Positions 36,219-44,089 of a stretch of 64,000 nt of DNA are shown in pieces. The stretch comes from Engelhardtia mirabilis (GTDB lineage Bacteria > Planctomycetota > UBA1135 > GCA-002686595): positions 5,952,001 through 6,016,000 of the forward strand of contig NZ_CP036287.1 in NCBI RefSeq assembly GCF_007748095.1, read 5' to 3'. The position numbers and the translations under genes are program-made. Within the stretch, counting starts at the first letter, position 1. Every line of letters begins with the position of its first letter. The notes below the pieces were generated by a model. The model ran no database searches. It was not told the DNA's origin and saw only the letters and a program-made list of their open reading frames with translations.

Positions 36219-36682
36219 CCACCCTGCACGTTCACGCCGGCGCCGAGGTGTCGGTGAACATCGCGATCTGCGACGAGCACGGCAAGACGCTCGAGCAAAC
36301 CGAGGAAGGCCGCCCGCTGGTCTACAACCACGGTGACGGCGAGCTGCCCCCCGGCGTGGAGGCGGCCCTCGAGGGCGCGACCGTCGGCACCAAGCTGGAC
36401 CTGATGCTCGAGGTCGAGGAGGCCTTCGGCCCCCACGATCCGGCCGAGGTCATCGCCATCCCGCGCGCGGAGCTGCCGGAGGACCTGGAGGTCGAGCCCG
36501 GCGACTGGCTGCCCCTGACGCTCGAGCCCGAGGACGGAGACGACGGCGAAGAAGAGGAGGTCGAGGTGATCGTGGTGGCCGTCGACGACGACGCCGTGAC
36601 GATCGACCTGAACCACCCCTACGCCGGCCAGCGCCTGCGGTTCCAGGTCGAGGTCCTGGCGATCGAGCCGGCGCAGGACTGA
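36215..36682 (+). CDS. SlyD-like FKBP-type peptidyl-prolyl isomerase
   Basis: This encodes 155 residues if translated from CTG 36215; a conventional start would be GTG 36248 (144 residues). The protein aligns with SlyD: strand LHVHAGAEVSVNIAI, then GRPLVYNHGDGELPPGVEAALEGATVG (the FKBP active-site loop), EEAFGPHDPAEV, the IF domain and ITIDLNHPYAGQRLRFQVEVLAI, where NHPLAG is the family signature. It catalyses proline isomerisation and acts as a chaperone. Unlike E. coli SlyD it has no His-rich metal-binding tail, but it has an acidic EDGDDGEEEE stretch. The start codon choice is discussed under findings. Confidence 0.82.
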
Positions 36683-36690
36683 GCCCTGGG

Positions 36691-36795
36691 GTAGCCGTTC
36701 GTACGGTGCCCGTTCGTACTGTGCCCGTTCGTACTGTGCCCGTTCGTACTGTGCCCGTTCGTACTGTGCCCGTTCGTACTGTGCCCGTTCGTACG
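36691..36795 (+). repeat. 15-bp minisatellite, seven units, derived from R1
   Basis: The units GTGCCCGTTCGTACT are repeated head to tail from 36706 to 36780 (five identical copies). They are flanked by a first variant unit GTAGCCGTTCGTACG (36691-36705) and a last one GTGCCCGTTCGTACG (36781-36795) that leads into GTGCCAGGCACAAGACCGCC of an R1 element. The array expands the terminal GTTCGTAC part of R1. Confidence 0.9.
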
Positions 36796-36903
36796 GTGCC
36801 AGGCACAAGACCGCCACCTGAACCGAGAGCACCCACCGGCGCTTCGCGCCAGTGGGTGCTCTCGGTTCAGGCGGCGGTCTTGTGCCTGGCACAGTACGAA
36901 CGG
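36785..36903. repeat. Large hairpin of two inverted R1 elements
   Basis: This is an inverted repeat centred on 36844 with a TTC loop and about 58 base pairs of stem, with a few single mismatches such as 36795/36893. The outer 28 bp on each side are R1 copies; the inner 25-30 bp (CCTGAACCGAGAGCACCCAC and complement) are specific to this site. It lies between convergent genes, and the TAG stop of the YhhQ gene follows at 36904. It is a probable terminator or REP-like element. Confidence 0.85.
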
Positions 36904-37698
36904 CTACGCCAGGGGCGCTCGCGCCGTGCCCGGCTTGCCCGGCAGGTTCAGCCAGCGCCAGACCAAGGCGCGGAACAGGTAGATCAACGGCGTGTCGAGC
37001 AGGGCCAACAGCACCTTGCAGAGGTACACCGCGATGATCACCTCGACGATTTGCTGCGGGGCCATCTTCAGACCCCAGTACAGGAAGATCCCGTTGACGA
37101 TGATCGTGTCGACCAGCTGACTGACGATCGTCGAGCCGTTGTTGCGGACCCACATGTGCCCGCCGCCGGTCAGCTTCCACCAGAAGTGGTACAGGCGCAC
37201 GTCGAACAGTTGGGCCACCAAGTAGGCCGTCATCGACGCGAACAGGAGCACCCCGGGGTAGTAGAAGCTCACCTCGAAGGCGGTCTGCATCGAGATGCCC
37301 TCATAGCCCTGCGGCGCGGTCCAGAAGGTGCTCGGCGGCAGGACCTTCGCGACCTGCACCAGCAGCAACATCACGCCGCTCATCATGAAGCCCAGCACGA
37401 CCATCAGGTCCGCCCGGCGCCGGCCCCAGATCTCGCTGACCAGGTCCGTGAGCAGGAACGTGAAGGGGTAGGCGATGATGCCCGAGGTCAAGGTCACCGG
37501 CCCCGCGCCCGGCATCCAGGCGGGGCGCCCGTCGGGGAAGATCTGGAACAGCTTGACCCCGATCACGTTGGTCAGCACCAGCACCACGCAGAAGGTCGCC
37601 GCGCATAAGGTGTAGGCGGCGTCGCGGCGCGGAACTGCGGGGAGGGCGTCGCCGGGGGAAGCGACGGAGGGGGCGGGATTGGTCATCGATTGGGCCAT
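36904..37698 (-). CDS. yhhQ: Queuosine precursor transporter YhhQ (VUT family)
   Basis: This encodes 264 residues from ATG 37698 (ATG 37686 possible). Six membrane helices are visible. Family signatures are LVLTNVIGVKLFQIF, TLTSGIIAYPFTFLLTDLVSEIWGRRRA, ASMTAYLVAQLFDVRLYHFWW and NNGSTIVSQLVDTIIVNGIF. It imports 7-cyano-7-deazaguanine or 7-aminomethyl-7-deazaguanine for queuosine tRNA modification. The TAG stop directly abuts the R1 hairpin. Confidence 0.9.
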   Translation of the reverse strand: MAQSMTNPAPSVASPGDALPAVPRRDAAYTLCAATFCVVLVLTNVIGVKLFQIFPDGRPAWMPGAGPVTLTSGIIAYPFTFLLTDLVSEIWGRRRADLMVVLGFMMSGVMLLLVQVAKVLPPSTFWTAPQGYEGISMQTAFEVSFYYPGVLLFASMTAYLVAQLFDVRLYHFWWKLTGGGHMWVRNNGSTIVSQLVDTIIVNGIFLYWGLKMAPQQIVEVIIAVYLCKVLLALLDTPLIYLFRALVWRWLNLPGKPGTARAPLA

Positions 37699-37781
37699 GG
37701 CCTGCCCCCTGGGCCACGAGCGGGGCTCCGTCCAGGGGTGCCGAAGGATAGACTCTCCGCCCCCCCACGGACGACACGACC

Positions 37782-38267
37782 ATGAACGCCACCCTCCACG
37801 CCCTGGCGGCGATGAGCGACGACCGCTTCCTCGCCATCTACGAATCCCTGCTCAACGAGGGCTTCGGTCCCCTGGACGGCGAGGTCGCCAAGGCCCTCAA
37901 GTTCCGGCCCCACGCGATCAAGAAGCTGCCGTTGGCGCAGCGCTCCAAACACGCCAAGCGGCTGATCGAGCGCGCCAACAACGTCGAGTTGGCCTACGAG
38001 CTGCTGGGTGGCTACCTGATGGACAAGTCGCCCGACCTCGTGACGGACTTCCTCGACGCCACCGGGGTCGAGCACGACCAGGGCATGATCGAGAACACCG
38101 GCGAGCAAGTCCCCGACGCCGCCAAGATCCCCGCCGCGGTCGAGCAACTCGACGGCAAGTACGACCCCCAGGACGTGAGCCTCTACCTGGCCCTGTCCAC
38201 CATCACCTGGCCCCAGGTCGAAGCCTTCCAGACCCTGTGGGAATCGCGCGCCGGCGCGGCGAGCTGA
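37782..38267 (+). CDS. Conserved hypothetical protein
   Basis: This encodes 161 residues. I do not recognise the family. The protein appears mostly helical and soluble: FLAIYESLLNEGFGPLDGEVAKALKFRPHAIKKLPLAQRSKHAKRLIE, then AYELLGGYLMDKSPDLVTDFLDATGVEHDQG and a C-terminal YLALSTITWPQVEAFQTLW. There is no signal peptide. The pattern of paired helices recalls a small helical-repeat protein, but nothing specific. A TAGACT hexamer lies 27 nt upstream (37749-37754). It is divergent from yhhQ. Confidence 0.72.
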   Translation: MNATLHALAAMSDDRFLAIYESLLNEGFGPLDGEVAKALKFRPHAIKKLPLAQRSKHAKRLIERANNVELAYELLGGYLMDKSPDLVTDFLDATGVEHDQGMIENTGEQVPDAAKIPAAVEQLDGKYDPQDVSLYLALSTITWPQVEAFQTLWESRAGAAS

Positions 38268-38335
38268 GCCCCGCCGGGGGCCGCGGTCACCGATGGGATC
38301 GCGGGGAGCGGGGACCAGTGATCGATGCAGGCCAC

Positions 38336-38494
38336 TGTCCTGGATCAGAAATTCGGCGTCACTTCCCGGGCTGCGATCGCCGCTGGCGTCGCCAGCGCCT
38401 CCTCCGAGTATCGCAGCGGATACGCGTCGTCGGCGCGCCTAGCCAGCATCGATCGGACCTCCGGGCAGTGACGCCGAATTTCTGATCCAGGACA
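38336..38494. repeat. R2 inverted pair, MITE-like element
   Basis: Two 28-bp arms, 38336-38363 and 38467-38494, are perfect inverted copies (TGTCCTGGATCAGAA then ATTCGGCGTCACT), and a CCCGG block follows each arm on the inside. The spacer of about 100 bases has no coding potential. The right arm abuts the TAG of the FGE-like gene (38495-38497). The left arm and its inner flank match the single copy at 7544-7588. No target-site duplication is obvious. Confidence 0.8.
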
Positions 38495-39889
38495 CTACGG
38501 CCGCTCCGGCGGAGCGGTCCGGCAGGCCCGAGCACTGTAGGTCTTGTAGCGCTGGGCGCCGTCGTAGCTGGCGTAGGTGCGAACGGCGACCGGGCTGTAG
38601 GGGTTGGTCAGGGAGGGCGCCGTGAAGTACTCCGCACCACCTCGAAAGCCGATCCCGGGTGCGCTCGTCGTGCCCTTGGGCCAGTCGGGATTCGTGGCGT
38701 CGCCGGTGACCGGGTCCAGGAGCCCGTCGCCGTGGGTGCCCCGAAACGACCGACCAACCGGGTGACCGGCACTGACGACCCGCTCCCACAGGCTCCCCGA
38801 CAGGTCCCACACCGACCAGTAGGACAGGCCGAGCGCCTCGCGACGGCCTTCGCCATCGGCGTCGACGGCCGTCAGGTCGCGCGTCCTCTCTACCCTCCGG
38901 CGCAGCCCTTCGACGCTGTCGGTGCCCCAGGGGAAGTCGAGCGCGACCGAGCGGTGGGGCCCGCGCGCCGCCTTCTCGAACTCCAGCTCCGTCATGGGTC
39001 GCAGCCCGAGGAAGTCGAACAGCGCGCAGCTGTCGTCCCAGGTGACGAAGTTGCACGGCCGCGCCGGCGCACGGGCGACGAAGACGCCCTCGACCTCGAC
39101 GATCGATGCCGTCTCGCGATCCTCGGCCTCGGCCGGCAGACGGTCGGGCCGGCGCCGCTCGCGCAGCGCCTGCGGCAAGGCGTTCAGGAAGCGCGCGTAG
39201 GTGCCCTGGGTCAGCTCGCGCTCCATCACGTAGAAGGCGCGCGTGCCCTTCGGGAAGGCCGCCGGGATCGGGCCCTCGCCATCGCCGCGGTACTGTGGTC
39301 GATCGCCGGGGTCGCTGGTCAGCGCGCCGGCACCCGTCCCGACCGGGAGCGCGGCCTCCGACTCGACGGTGAAGGGGCCCGCGGCACCGCTCTCGCCGTC
39401 AGCGGCGTAGAAGGCACCCAGGGCGCGAGCCTCAGGGGCGTCGTCGCCCAGCTCGAAGGGGCCGGCGGGCACACGGACCATCTCCATGGCCCACACCGTC
39501 GGCAGCTCGTCGGACTCTCCCGCGAGACGCAGGCTCAGCTCGAAGTCGAAGTCGCCGCGGCCCTCGCCCGCGAGCTGCAGGAAGGCGCCCACCCCGTCCT
39601 CGGCGACGATCAACTCGCCGCCGCCCTCGACCTCGTGCCCCCCTGGCGCCAGCAGCAGCGGACGGTCGGGCGCAGCTCGACCCGAGCGGAGCACCAGCCA
39701 GACCGCGTCGTGGTTCCTGGCGTTGCGGAACGCATCGGTCCAGCGCAGCTCGAGCTCGACCCTGTCGCTGTCGCCGGGCTGGGTCGCCGGGACCAGACCG
39801 ACCGCGGAGACGGACACGTCCGCGCCGGCGGGCGCACCGGTCGCGCCCACGGCCAACGAGAGCCCGATCAATGCCCGCCCCGCGTTCAT
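38495..39889 (-). CDS. Secreted FGE-sulfatase (SUMF1)-domain protein
   Basis: This encodes 464 residues with an N-terminal export signal (MNAGRALIGLSLAVGATG). Residues 1-130 are a beta-rich planctomycete-style domain (VELELRWTDAFRNARNHDAVWLV). From about residue 135 it is a formylglycine-generating-enzyme fold: MEMVRVPAGPFELGDD, FYVMERELTQGTYARFLNAL, CNFVTWDDSCALFDFLGLRPMTELEFEKAARG, WDLSGSLWERV and GFRGG. The paired active-site cysteines of true FGE are not clearly present, so it may be a binding or structural relative. Its TAG is immediately followed by an R2 arm. It lies one base after efp. Confidence 0.78.
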   Translation of the reverse strand: MNAGRALIGLSLAVGATGAPAGADVSVSAVGLVPATQPGDSDRVELELRWTDAFRNARNHDAVWLVLRSGRAAPDRPLLLAPGGHEVEGGGELIVAEDGVGAFLQLAGEGRGDFDFELSLRLAGESDELPTVWAMEMVRVPAGPFELGDDAPEARALGAFYAADGESGAAGPFTVESEAALPVGTGAGALTSDPGDRPQYRGDGEGPIPAAFPKGTRAFYVMERELTQGTYARFLNALPQALRERRRPDRLPAEAEDRETASIVEVEGVFVARAPARPCNFVTWDDSCALFDFLGLRPMTELEFEKAARGPHRSVALDFPWGTDSVEGLRRRVERTRDLTAVDADGEGRREALGLSYWSVWDLSGSLWERVVSAGHPVGRSFRGTHGDGLLDPVTGDATNPDWPKGTTSAPGIGFRGGAEYFTAPSLTNPYSPVAVRTYASYDGAQRYKTYSARACRTAPPERP

Positions 39890-39890
39890 C

Positions 39891-40463
39891 TCACTTCTTC
39901 ACCCGTTCGACGAAATGCCCGTCGCGGGTGTCGACGCGGATCTGCTCGCCCATCTCGATGTAGGAGGGCACCTGGACTTCGATCCCGGTCTCGACCACGG
40001 CCTTCTTGAGTTGGGCCTGGGCGGTGGCGCCCTTGATCGTCGGGTCGCACTCGATGACCGTCAGGTCGACCGTGTTGGGCAGTTCGATGGACACGATCGC
40101 GCCCTCGACCAGCATGGCGCGGATGCCCTCGAGGCCGTCCTTGAGGTAGCCCGCCAGGTCGCCGAGCGCCTCGCGCGACAGGGCGAACTGCTCGAAGGAC
40201 TCGCCGTCCATGAAGTGGTAGTCGGTCCCGTCGCTGTAAAGGAACGACGAGGGGCGCCGCTCCATGTCCACGGGCTCGTACTTGCCGCCGGAGCGGACCG
40301 ACTCGCTGATCAGTTGACCGCTGAGCAGGTTGCGGAACTTCGTCTTGGCGATGGTGGCCCCGCCGCGCGCCGTCGGAGTGGAGAAGGTCACTTCGACGAT
40401 GGTCATGGGCGCATCCTTGTAGCGGATGCAAATGCCCTTCTTGAACTCGGAGACTTCGATCAC
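39891..40463 (-). CDS. efp: Elongation factor P with an EfpL/YeiP-like TARG loop
   Basis: This encodes 190 residues with a GTG start. It has three OB/SH3-like domains: the N-terminal VTFSTPTARGGATIAKTKFRNLLSGQ, then SFLYSDGTDYHFMDGESFEQF, then VDLTVIECDPTIKGATAQ and the C-terminal GEQIRVDTRDGHFVERVKK. The tip of the first-domain loop carries Arg33 in PTARGG where E. coli EF-P has the modified Lys34. The loop closely resembles YeiP/EfpL, while the C-terminus is EF-P like. It relieves ribosome stalling at polyproline and similar sequences. It lies between the HIT and FGE-like genes in one minus-strand unit. Confidence 0.88.
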   Translation of the reverse strand: MIEVSEFKKGICIRYKDAPMTIVEVTFSTPTARGGATIAKTKFRNLLSGQLISESVRSGGKYEPVDMERRPSSFLYSDGTDYHFMDGESFEQFALSREALGDLAGYLKDGLEGIRAMLVEGAIVSIELPNTVDLTVIECDPTIKGATAQAQLKKAVVETGIEVQVPSYIEMGEQIRVDTRDGHFVERVKK

Positions 40464-40483
40464 GGCTGGAGGGGTGTGAGGGG

Positions 40484-40867
40484 TCAGGGGGCCAGCACGG
40501 CGGCGGTCTGATCGAGCGCAGCGACGGCTTGGGGGGAGGGAGGAGGGAAGGGCACGTCGTGGATCGAGTCGCTCGGGATCAGGTGCACGTGGACGTGGGG
40601 CACTTCCCAACCGACCACGTAGACCAGAATGCGCTTGGAACCGAGGGCCGCCTGCAACTTGGCCGCGACCTCGCGCACCGCTTCCCAGAGGGCGGCGTGC
40701 TCGTCGGCCGGCAGATCGAAGATGTAGTCGGTCGCGCGCTTGGGGATCACGAGGGTGTGCCCCACCGCGCGCGGCTGGATGTCGAGGAAGGCGAGATGCG
40801 TGTCGCTCTCCCACACCCGGTGGGAGGGGATTTCGCCAGCGACGATCTTCTCGAAGAGGGTGGTCAT
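40484..40867 (-). CDS. HIT-family nucleotide hydrolase/transferase
   Basis: This encodes 127 residues. The histidine triad is VPHVHVHLIP near residue 92. The N-terminal LFEKIVAGEIPSHRVWESDTHLAFLDIQPRAVGHTLVIPKR is typical of the HinT branch, which cleaves AMP from phosphoramidates. It is cytoplasmic. It is the first gene of a short minus-strand unit with efp and the FGE-like gene, with a 20-base gap to efp. Confidence 0.88.
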   Translation of the reverse strand: MTTLFEKIVAGEIPSHRVWESDTHLAFLDIQPRAVGHTLVIPKRATDYIFDLPADEHAALWEAVREVAAKLQAALGSKRILVYVVGWEVPHVHVHLIPSDSIHDVPFPPPSPQAVAALDQTAAVLAP

Positions 40868-41050
40868 GGGGGCCCCGGGCCGGATCGACGGATTCGCGGG
40901 CGCGCATCATGGCCGCCGGCTCGCGCGCGGTCGAGGGCGCCGAACCGGGAGGTTTCCGGCGCGGACGTCCAGGTTCAACATGGAGCCCGGTCGGAGACGC
41001 GGCCCGCCAATCCCACGCAGCGCTCCGGCCCGCCCCCAAAGGAGGCCCCG

Positions 41051-42691
41051 ATGCTCTCACTCGCCGCCGCGCTCGCCCTGGCCCCGACCCTGGCCCAGCT
41101 GTCCCCGCCCGAGCTGACCTGCTCCGCTCCCTGGCTGGGCGAGGCGCTCTGGGTCCGCCTGGACGGACTCCAGGTCGGGCAGCCCGCCACCATCTGGGCC
41201 GCGGCCCGGTCCGCTTCGGTCCCGACGCCGATCGGCACTTTGGAGCTCGACCTCGCGACGGCGCTGCCCCTGGTCACCGCCTATCCCCGGGGCGACGGCG
41301 GGTTCGAGGTGCCCTTCCTGCTGCCTCCGGATCCCGCGCTGGCCGAGGCCGAGTTGCACCTGCAGGCCCTGGCCCTGTCGACCCAGGTTGCCGAGGGCGC
41401 GCTGCTCTCGGAGGCCGTCCACCTGCGCCTGCTCGGCAGCCGCGTGGTGGTGGAGCAGGTTCGCCGTCTCGAGTTCGGCGGCCCCACCGAAAGGCGCCTC
41501 TCCGTGCGCTCGGCGGTGGATCTCCAGCCGACCTTCGAGCTGCCGATCGCGGGCACGCCGGTGATGGACCGTGGCCTGCACCTGTCCCCCGACGCACGCT
41601 TCGCCGCCTTCCGCTACGGCGACACCAAGGGGCACCCCGGGTACTACCCGGACTCGGGTGGCGTCGTGCGCTTCGACCACATGTTCGGCGCTTCGATGGC
41701 CGAGGACCCGCTGATGACCCGGGGCGAGTGGGTCGAGGCCCCCTGGGGCGAGGCGTGGCTGGTCTACGGCAACGACCCAGCGATCGGCGTGGGCTGGGAC
41801 CTGTTCTCGCTGCCCTACGACCCGGCCCTGCCCCCGACGCCCCTGGGGATCGGCGGCGGCATCGGACCGATGGTGGCCGACCTGGCCGACGACGCGGCCT
41901 GGATCCCCGACACCCCGGCGGCCTCGGGCGCTCCGCGCATGAAGCGCGTCTCGCTCACGACTGGCGCGACCCTGACCAGCGTGGTCGCGGGTTCGCCCAA
42001 TCAGACGGTGCTGGAGTGGGCGACCCAGGACGGCCAACGCCTGTTCGTGGCCTCGACGGCCGGCGTCTCCATGCCCGGCGAAGTCCACGGCGAGCTGGCC
42101 TGGGTCGACTGGGCCAGCTCGACCGCGCCCACCGGCGTGCTCGTCCTGGGCGACCAGGAGACCCGCTACGACGGACGGCTGTCGCTGACCGGCGACCTGC
42201 TCTTCTGGGGTTGGGGCAACCCCGGCTTCCCGGCCATCTTCCTGAACGGGTACCTACTGGACACGGCCAGCCCCAGCCTGCCCCTGGACGTGTCCAGTCA
42301 GCTGTACCTGCCGAACTCCCCCACCACCGTCGCCGACCTGGGCGCCACCGTCTGGCTGTTCGACGCTTGCTGCGACGACCCGCCCGACGGCGACGGCCCC
42401 GCGACCCTGTGGCTTCTGAACCCGCTGACGGGGACACTCATTCCGCCCGGGGGCCAGCCGTTCTCGATCTACACAGTCCAGAGCGGCACGTACGGCCAGT
42501 ACGTGTCGATGGCGGCGATCGACGACTTCACCGGCGTGGAGCTGATCTTCGGCGGCTCGTCCCTGGCGTACATCCCCTTCAGCTTCGTGCCCGAAAACAT
42601 CCTGCGCTACGACCCGTTCACGGGGGCCAAGCAGGAGGTCTCGACGGAGCTGTGGGCGAACCTCTGGATGGGTTCGGTCTCGGCGCCCTGA
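41051..42691 (+). CDS. Secreted protein of unknown function, propeller-like
   Basis: This encodes 546 residues from ATG 41051 with GGAGG five bases upstream; the frame from 40529 runs antisense to HIT. The export signal is MLSLAAALALAPTLAQ. The mature part has blocks such as MDRGLHLSPDARFAAFRYGD, GPMVADLADDAAWIPD and RLSLTGDLLFWGWGNPGF, consistent with a beta-propeller but without a named family. No catalytic motif is seen. Cys-Cys in FDACCDDPPDGDGP may form a disulfide or bind metal. The role is unknown. Confidence 0.72.
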   Translation: MLSLAAALALAPTLAQLSPPELTCSAPWLGEALWVRLDGLQVGQPATIWAAARSASVPTPIGTLELDLATALPLVTAYPRGDGGFEVPFLLPPDPALAEAELHLQALALSTQVAEGALLSEAVHLRLLGSRVVVEQVRRLEFGGPTERRLSVRSAVDLQPTFELPIAGTPVMDRGLHLSPDARFAAFRYGDTKGHPGYYPDSGGVVRFDHMFGASMAEDPLMTRGEWVEAPWGEAWLVYGNDPAIGVGWDLFSLPYDPALPPTPLGIGGGIGPMVADLADDAAWIPDTPAASGAPRMKRVSLTTGATLTSVVAGSPNQTVLEWATQDGQRLFVASTAGVSMPGEVHGELAWVDWASSTAPTGVLVLGDQETRYDGRLSLTGDLLFWGWGNPGFPAIFLNGYLLDTASPSLPLDVSSQLYLPNSPTTVADLGATVWLFDACCDDPPDGDGPATLWLLNPLTGTLIPPGGQPFSIYTVQSGTYGQYVSMAAIDDFTGVELIFGGSSLAYIPFSFVPENILRYDPFTGAKQEVSTELWANLWMGSVSAP

Positions 42692-42725
42692 GGCGCGCGG
42701 GGTCGGGAGCGGCAGCCGGGCTCGG

Positions 42726-43571
42726 TCAGTCGCGACGAGCGCGTGGCACCGGTTGGCAGCGTCGGCACAGGTGCGTGCCGCGCTGGCCGACGACGATCTT
42801 CTCGATCGTGCGGCCGCAGGTCCTGCAGGGCAGCCCGTCGCGGCCGTAGACCAGGAACTGGTGCTGGTAGGAGCCCGGCTGGCCCTCGGGCGTCCGGTAG
42901 AAGGCGTCGAACGAGGACCCCTCCCGTTCGATGGCCTCGGCCAGGGTGGCGCGGATCTCACCGTGGAGCTGGGCCGCCTTGGCGCGCGGGACGCGGTCCG
43001 AGCGGCGCAGGGGGTGCAGCCCCGAGCGGTGCAGGGCCTCGTCCACGTAGATGTTCCCCAGCCCGGCGAGGAAAGACTGGTCCAGGAGCAGGGGCTTCAG
43101 CATCCGCCGGCGGCGGCGCAGCTCGGCGGCGAACCAGTCGACCGTGAACTCGTCTCCCATGGGTTCGGGACCCAGGGGCGCGAGCACGTCGGCGGGCTCC
43201 GCGCCCCAGACCAGCCGCCCGAACTTGCGCACGTCGATGAAGTGGAAGACGCGGCCATCGTCCAGGGGCAGGGCCACCTGGCCGTGGGCTCCCGCGTCCC
43301 AGGCCGGGTCTTCCACGTGCATGCGCCCGGTCATGCGGAGGTGGCCGACGATGCAACCGGCGGGTGCGCCCGCGCGCTCGAGGTCGAAGATCAGGTACTT
43401 GGCGCGGCGCCAGACGCGGGCGACGGTCGCGCCGGCCACCCGGCGACGAAAACGCGCCACGTCGCCGCCGACGGTCGGCTTCCAACGCACCCGCGCGCCC
43501 TCGATCCGACGCCCCTCGAGCTTGGGGCGGATCAGGCGCGCGACGGTTTCGACTTCGGGGAGTTCGGGCAC
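42726..43571 (-). CDS. mutM: Formamidopyrimidine-DNA glycosylase
   Basis: This encodes 281 residues from GTG 43571; the frame to 44117 is longer but the catalytic N-terminus fixes the start. Proteins of this family use the N-terminal proline (after Met removal, PELPEVE) as nucleophile and the following Glu; both are present. Other elements are the lysine in RRAKYLIFDL, GLGNIYVDEALHRSGLHP (the helix-two-turn-helix) and the C4 zinc finger CRTCGRTIEKIVVGQRGTHLCRRCQ. It excises oxidised purines in base excision repair. Confidence 0.92.
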   Translation of the reverse strand: MPELPEVETVARLIRPKLEGRRIEGARVRWKPTVGGDVARFRRRVAGATVARVWRRAKYLIFDLERAGAPAGCIVGHLRMTGRMHVEDPAWDAGAHGQVALPLDDGRVFHFIDVRKFGRLVWGAEPADVLAPLGPEPMGDEFTVDWFAAELRRRRRMLKPLLLDQSFLAGLGNIYVDEALHRSGLHPLRRSDRVPRAKAAQLHGEIRATLAEAIEREGSSFDAFYRTPEGQPGSYQHQFLVYGRDGLPCRTCGRTIEKIVVGQRGTHLCRRCQPVPRARRD

Positions 43572-43611
43572 GGTGGCGTTGGGAGAGGACGTGCGACGCC
43601 GACCGCCCCCG

Positions 43612-43650
43612 GTGGGGCGAATGATCCCGCCACCGTACGTCCCGCCGCCG
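43612..43650. repeat. Diverged half copy of R3
   Basis: GGGGCGAATGATCCCGCCAC followed by CGTACGTCCCGCC matches the right arm of the R3 palindrome (21680-21711) with a few substitutions. It lies in the 110-base gap between mutM and the VOC gene and is not part of a long hairpin here. Confidence 0.6.
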
Positions 43651-43681
43651 CACGTCCACGAGGACACCTCGCCGCGTGGGC

Positions 43682-44068
43682 TCAAGGCTGGTAGAGGCCC
43701 ATCACCGCGCCCGCCGGGTCGCGGATCACGGCGTACCGCGCCTCGCCCATCGACTTGGGCCCGACCACCAACTCGCCGCCCCGCTCCTTGCAGGCGGCCA
43801 GGCTCGCGTCGAGGTCCGGAATGATCGTGTACAGGATCCACTGGGCCGGCATGCCCGCATTCGCCCCCTGGGCGTGACACACCCCGGCGGTCGGGTTGCC
43901 GGCCGAGTCGTTCATGTTGAAGTCCGAGTAGTCCTCCACCGGGACCGCCTCCGGGCTCCAACCGAGAACGGCCGCGTAGAAGTCTCGCACGGCCTCGGTC
44001 TGCTCCGGCGGAACAGTGAGGTCGTGCCAACCGATGGTGCCCATCACCGGGCCTTGCGAGTCGCTCAT
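43682..44068 (-). CDS. VOC-family (glyoxalase-like) protein
   Basis: This encodes 128 residues with two beta-alpha-beta-beta-beta halves typical of a single-module VOC protein: GTIGWHDLTVPPEQTEAVRDFYAAVLGW, and QWILYTIIPDLDASLAACKERGGELVVGP, ending YAVIRDPAGAVMGLYQP. Metal-ligand candidates are His15 and residues in the second half. Members include dioxygenases, fosfomycin-resistance enzymes and glyoxalases; the substrate is unknown. It is divergent from the cardiolipin synthase gene with only about 20 bases between starts. Confidence 0.82.
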   Translation of the reverse strand: MSDSQGPVMGTIGWHDLTVPPEQTEAVRDFYAAVLGWSPEAVPVEDYSDFNMNDSAGNPTAGVCHAQGANAGMPAQWILYTIIPDLDASLAACKERGGELVVGPKSMGEARYAVIRDPAGAVMGLYQP

Positions 44069-44089
44069 GCCGGTACGTTACCCTCCGGC
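44069..44089. promoter_or_regulatory. Overlapping divergent promoter elements between VOC and cls
   Basis: On the plus strand TACCCT (44079-44084) lies 5 nt from the cls GTG. On the minus strand TAACGT (44075-44080) lies 6 nt from the VOC ATG. The two genes have 21 bases between start codons and no Shine-Dalgarno sequence, so both mRNAs are probably leaderless. Confidence 0.4.

Noticed and set aside
36691..36795. Possible CRISPR array
   Set aside because: The 15-bp units are adjacent head to tail without spacers, and no cas genes are near. It is a minisatellite derived from R1.
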